Shown: piece by piece, positions 5,475 to 5,670 of the stretch | Layout: the number at the start of each line of letters is the position of its first letter | Numbering within the stretch: the stretch's first letter is position 1 | Source: Chitinophagaceae bacterium | Lineage (GTDB): Bacteria > Bacteroidota > Bacteroidia > Chitinophagales > Chitinophagaceae | Direction of reading: 5' to 3' | NCBI GenBank assembly: GCA_025351145.1 | Contig: JANXWM010000576.1 | Span: 1 to 5,670 of the forward strand | DNA length: 5,670 nucleotides | Translations under genes and position numbers: made by a program | Notes under the pieces: generated by a model | Seen by the model: the letters and a program-made list of their open reading frames with translations, nothing else | The model's database searches: none | What the model was told of the DNA's origin: nothing

Positions 5475-5520
5475 ATGAAGCTTCCGTTGCGTCGCACTCT
5501 TGTACTGCAGAAATTCTATT
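5475..5520 (-). repeat. Copy 4 of the dispersed repeat
   Basis: The core is at 5487-5505 on the minus strand, exact against copies 2 and 3. Reading outward on the minus strand, 5475-5505 matches copy 3 (4473-4503) at 29 of 31 positions. AATTCTATT at 5512-5520 corresponds to the AATAGAATT flank of copy 3. It lies 33 bp after the stop of the NmrA-like gene. Confidence 0.85.
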
Positions 5521-5601
5521 GAGCATTTAAGCGAAGGTGGCAACTAAAAATCACCGCATTACAGATGGGCAATTTTAAAAAGATACTGTAAGGAATGGAT
5601 A

Positions 5602-5609
5602 TAGGTTTT
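5602..5609 (+). promoter_or_regulatory. Possible -7 element for the gene at the right edge
   Basis: TAGGTTTT fits the first seven positions of TAnnTTTG and lies 16 bases before the ATG at 5626. A matching TTTG at the expected upstream distance is not clear; the nearest candidate, TTTT at 5573-5576, is 25 bases away. This is tentative. Confidence 0.3.
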
Positions 5610-5625
5610 CGTCAAAAAATATATT

Positions 5626-5670
5626 ATGGAAACAATAGAAAAGAAAATAGTTTTAAGAAGAACTTTAGAT
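5626..5670 (+). CDS. Start of a gene cut by the window edge, possibly SRPBCC/AHSA1 family
   Basis: The ATG at 5626 opens 15 codons to the edge, encoding METIEKKIVLRRTLD. A charged lead followed by IVLRRTLD resembles the first strand of AHSA1/START-like (SRPBCC) proteins, where R-T-x-D-A-P commonly follows, but 15 residues cannot settle this. It could be any gene, and the start is only the most likely one. It is preceded by 184 bp of non-coding DNA that contains repeat copy 4. Confidence 0.45.
   Translation, partial: METIEKKIVLRRTLD

Noticed and set aside
1410..5505. CRISPR array formed by the repeated 19-mers.
   Set aside because: The copies are hundreds to thousands of bases apart, in both orientations, with genes between them. 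There are no regular spacers and no cas genes.

Overview
The window looks like a piece of a Bacteroidota chromosome, most likely family Chitinophagaceae or a close relative. This rests on the protein flavour, AT-rich intergenic DNA, weak or absent Shine-Dalgarno sequences and a promoter of the TTTG / TAnnTTTG type before the marR gene. It is an inference from style, not from a marker gene.

Layout from left to right. (1) Positions 1-1353 (+) hold the 3' part of a gene for a TIR-domain protein. Its reading frame is open to the window edge, so the true start and any upstream partner are missing. The protein has a proline-rich linker with a 10-residue repeat, a predicted beta-rich middle domain and a C-terminal TIR domain. 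(2) Positions 1467-1988 (-) encode a DUF1905 / YdeI-type protein, bracketed by a 58-bp imperfect inverted repeat. (3) Positions 1989-2330 are non-coding and hold one repeat arm and a strong hairpin. (4) Positions 2331-3365 (-) encode RuvB, and 3389-3832 (-) a small YdcZ-type membrane transporter just upstream of it. (5) Positions 3909-4331 (+) encode a MarR-family regulator, divergent from the transporter. (6) Positions 4557-5441 (+) encode an NmrA/QorB-like NAD(P)-binding protein. (7) Positions 5626-5670 (+) are the first 15 codons of another gene, possibly an SRPBCC/AHSA1 protein.

Two non-coding signals tie the window together. First, an identical 19-bp sequence containing a perfect 16-bp palindrome lies in the marR/transporter divergent promoter region and again just after marR, upstream of the NmrA-like gene. 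It is the best candidate for the MarR operator and predicts a small regulon: marR itself, the transporter (with possible read-through into ruvB) and the NmrA-like gene. A stress or electrophile response would fit, but that is inferred from family habits.

Second, a 19-bp sequence, GTACAAGAGTGCGACGCAA, occurs four times (three exact, one with a single change). It is present in every intergenic region longer than 100 bp and absent from the genes. The copies form two inverted pairs, one around the DUF1905 gene and one around the NmrA-like gene, with opposite polarity. This dispersed repeat family is the most unusual feature of the window. I did not find a complete novel multi-gene system. The TIR protein is the best candidate for part of one, but its neighbourhood lies off the left edge.
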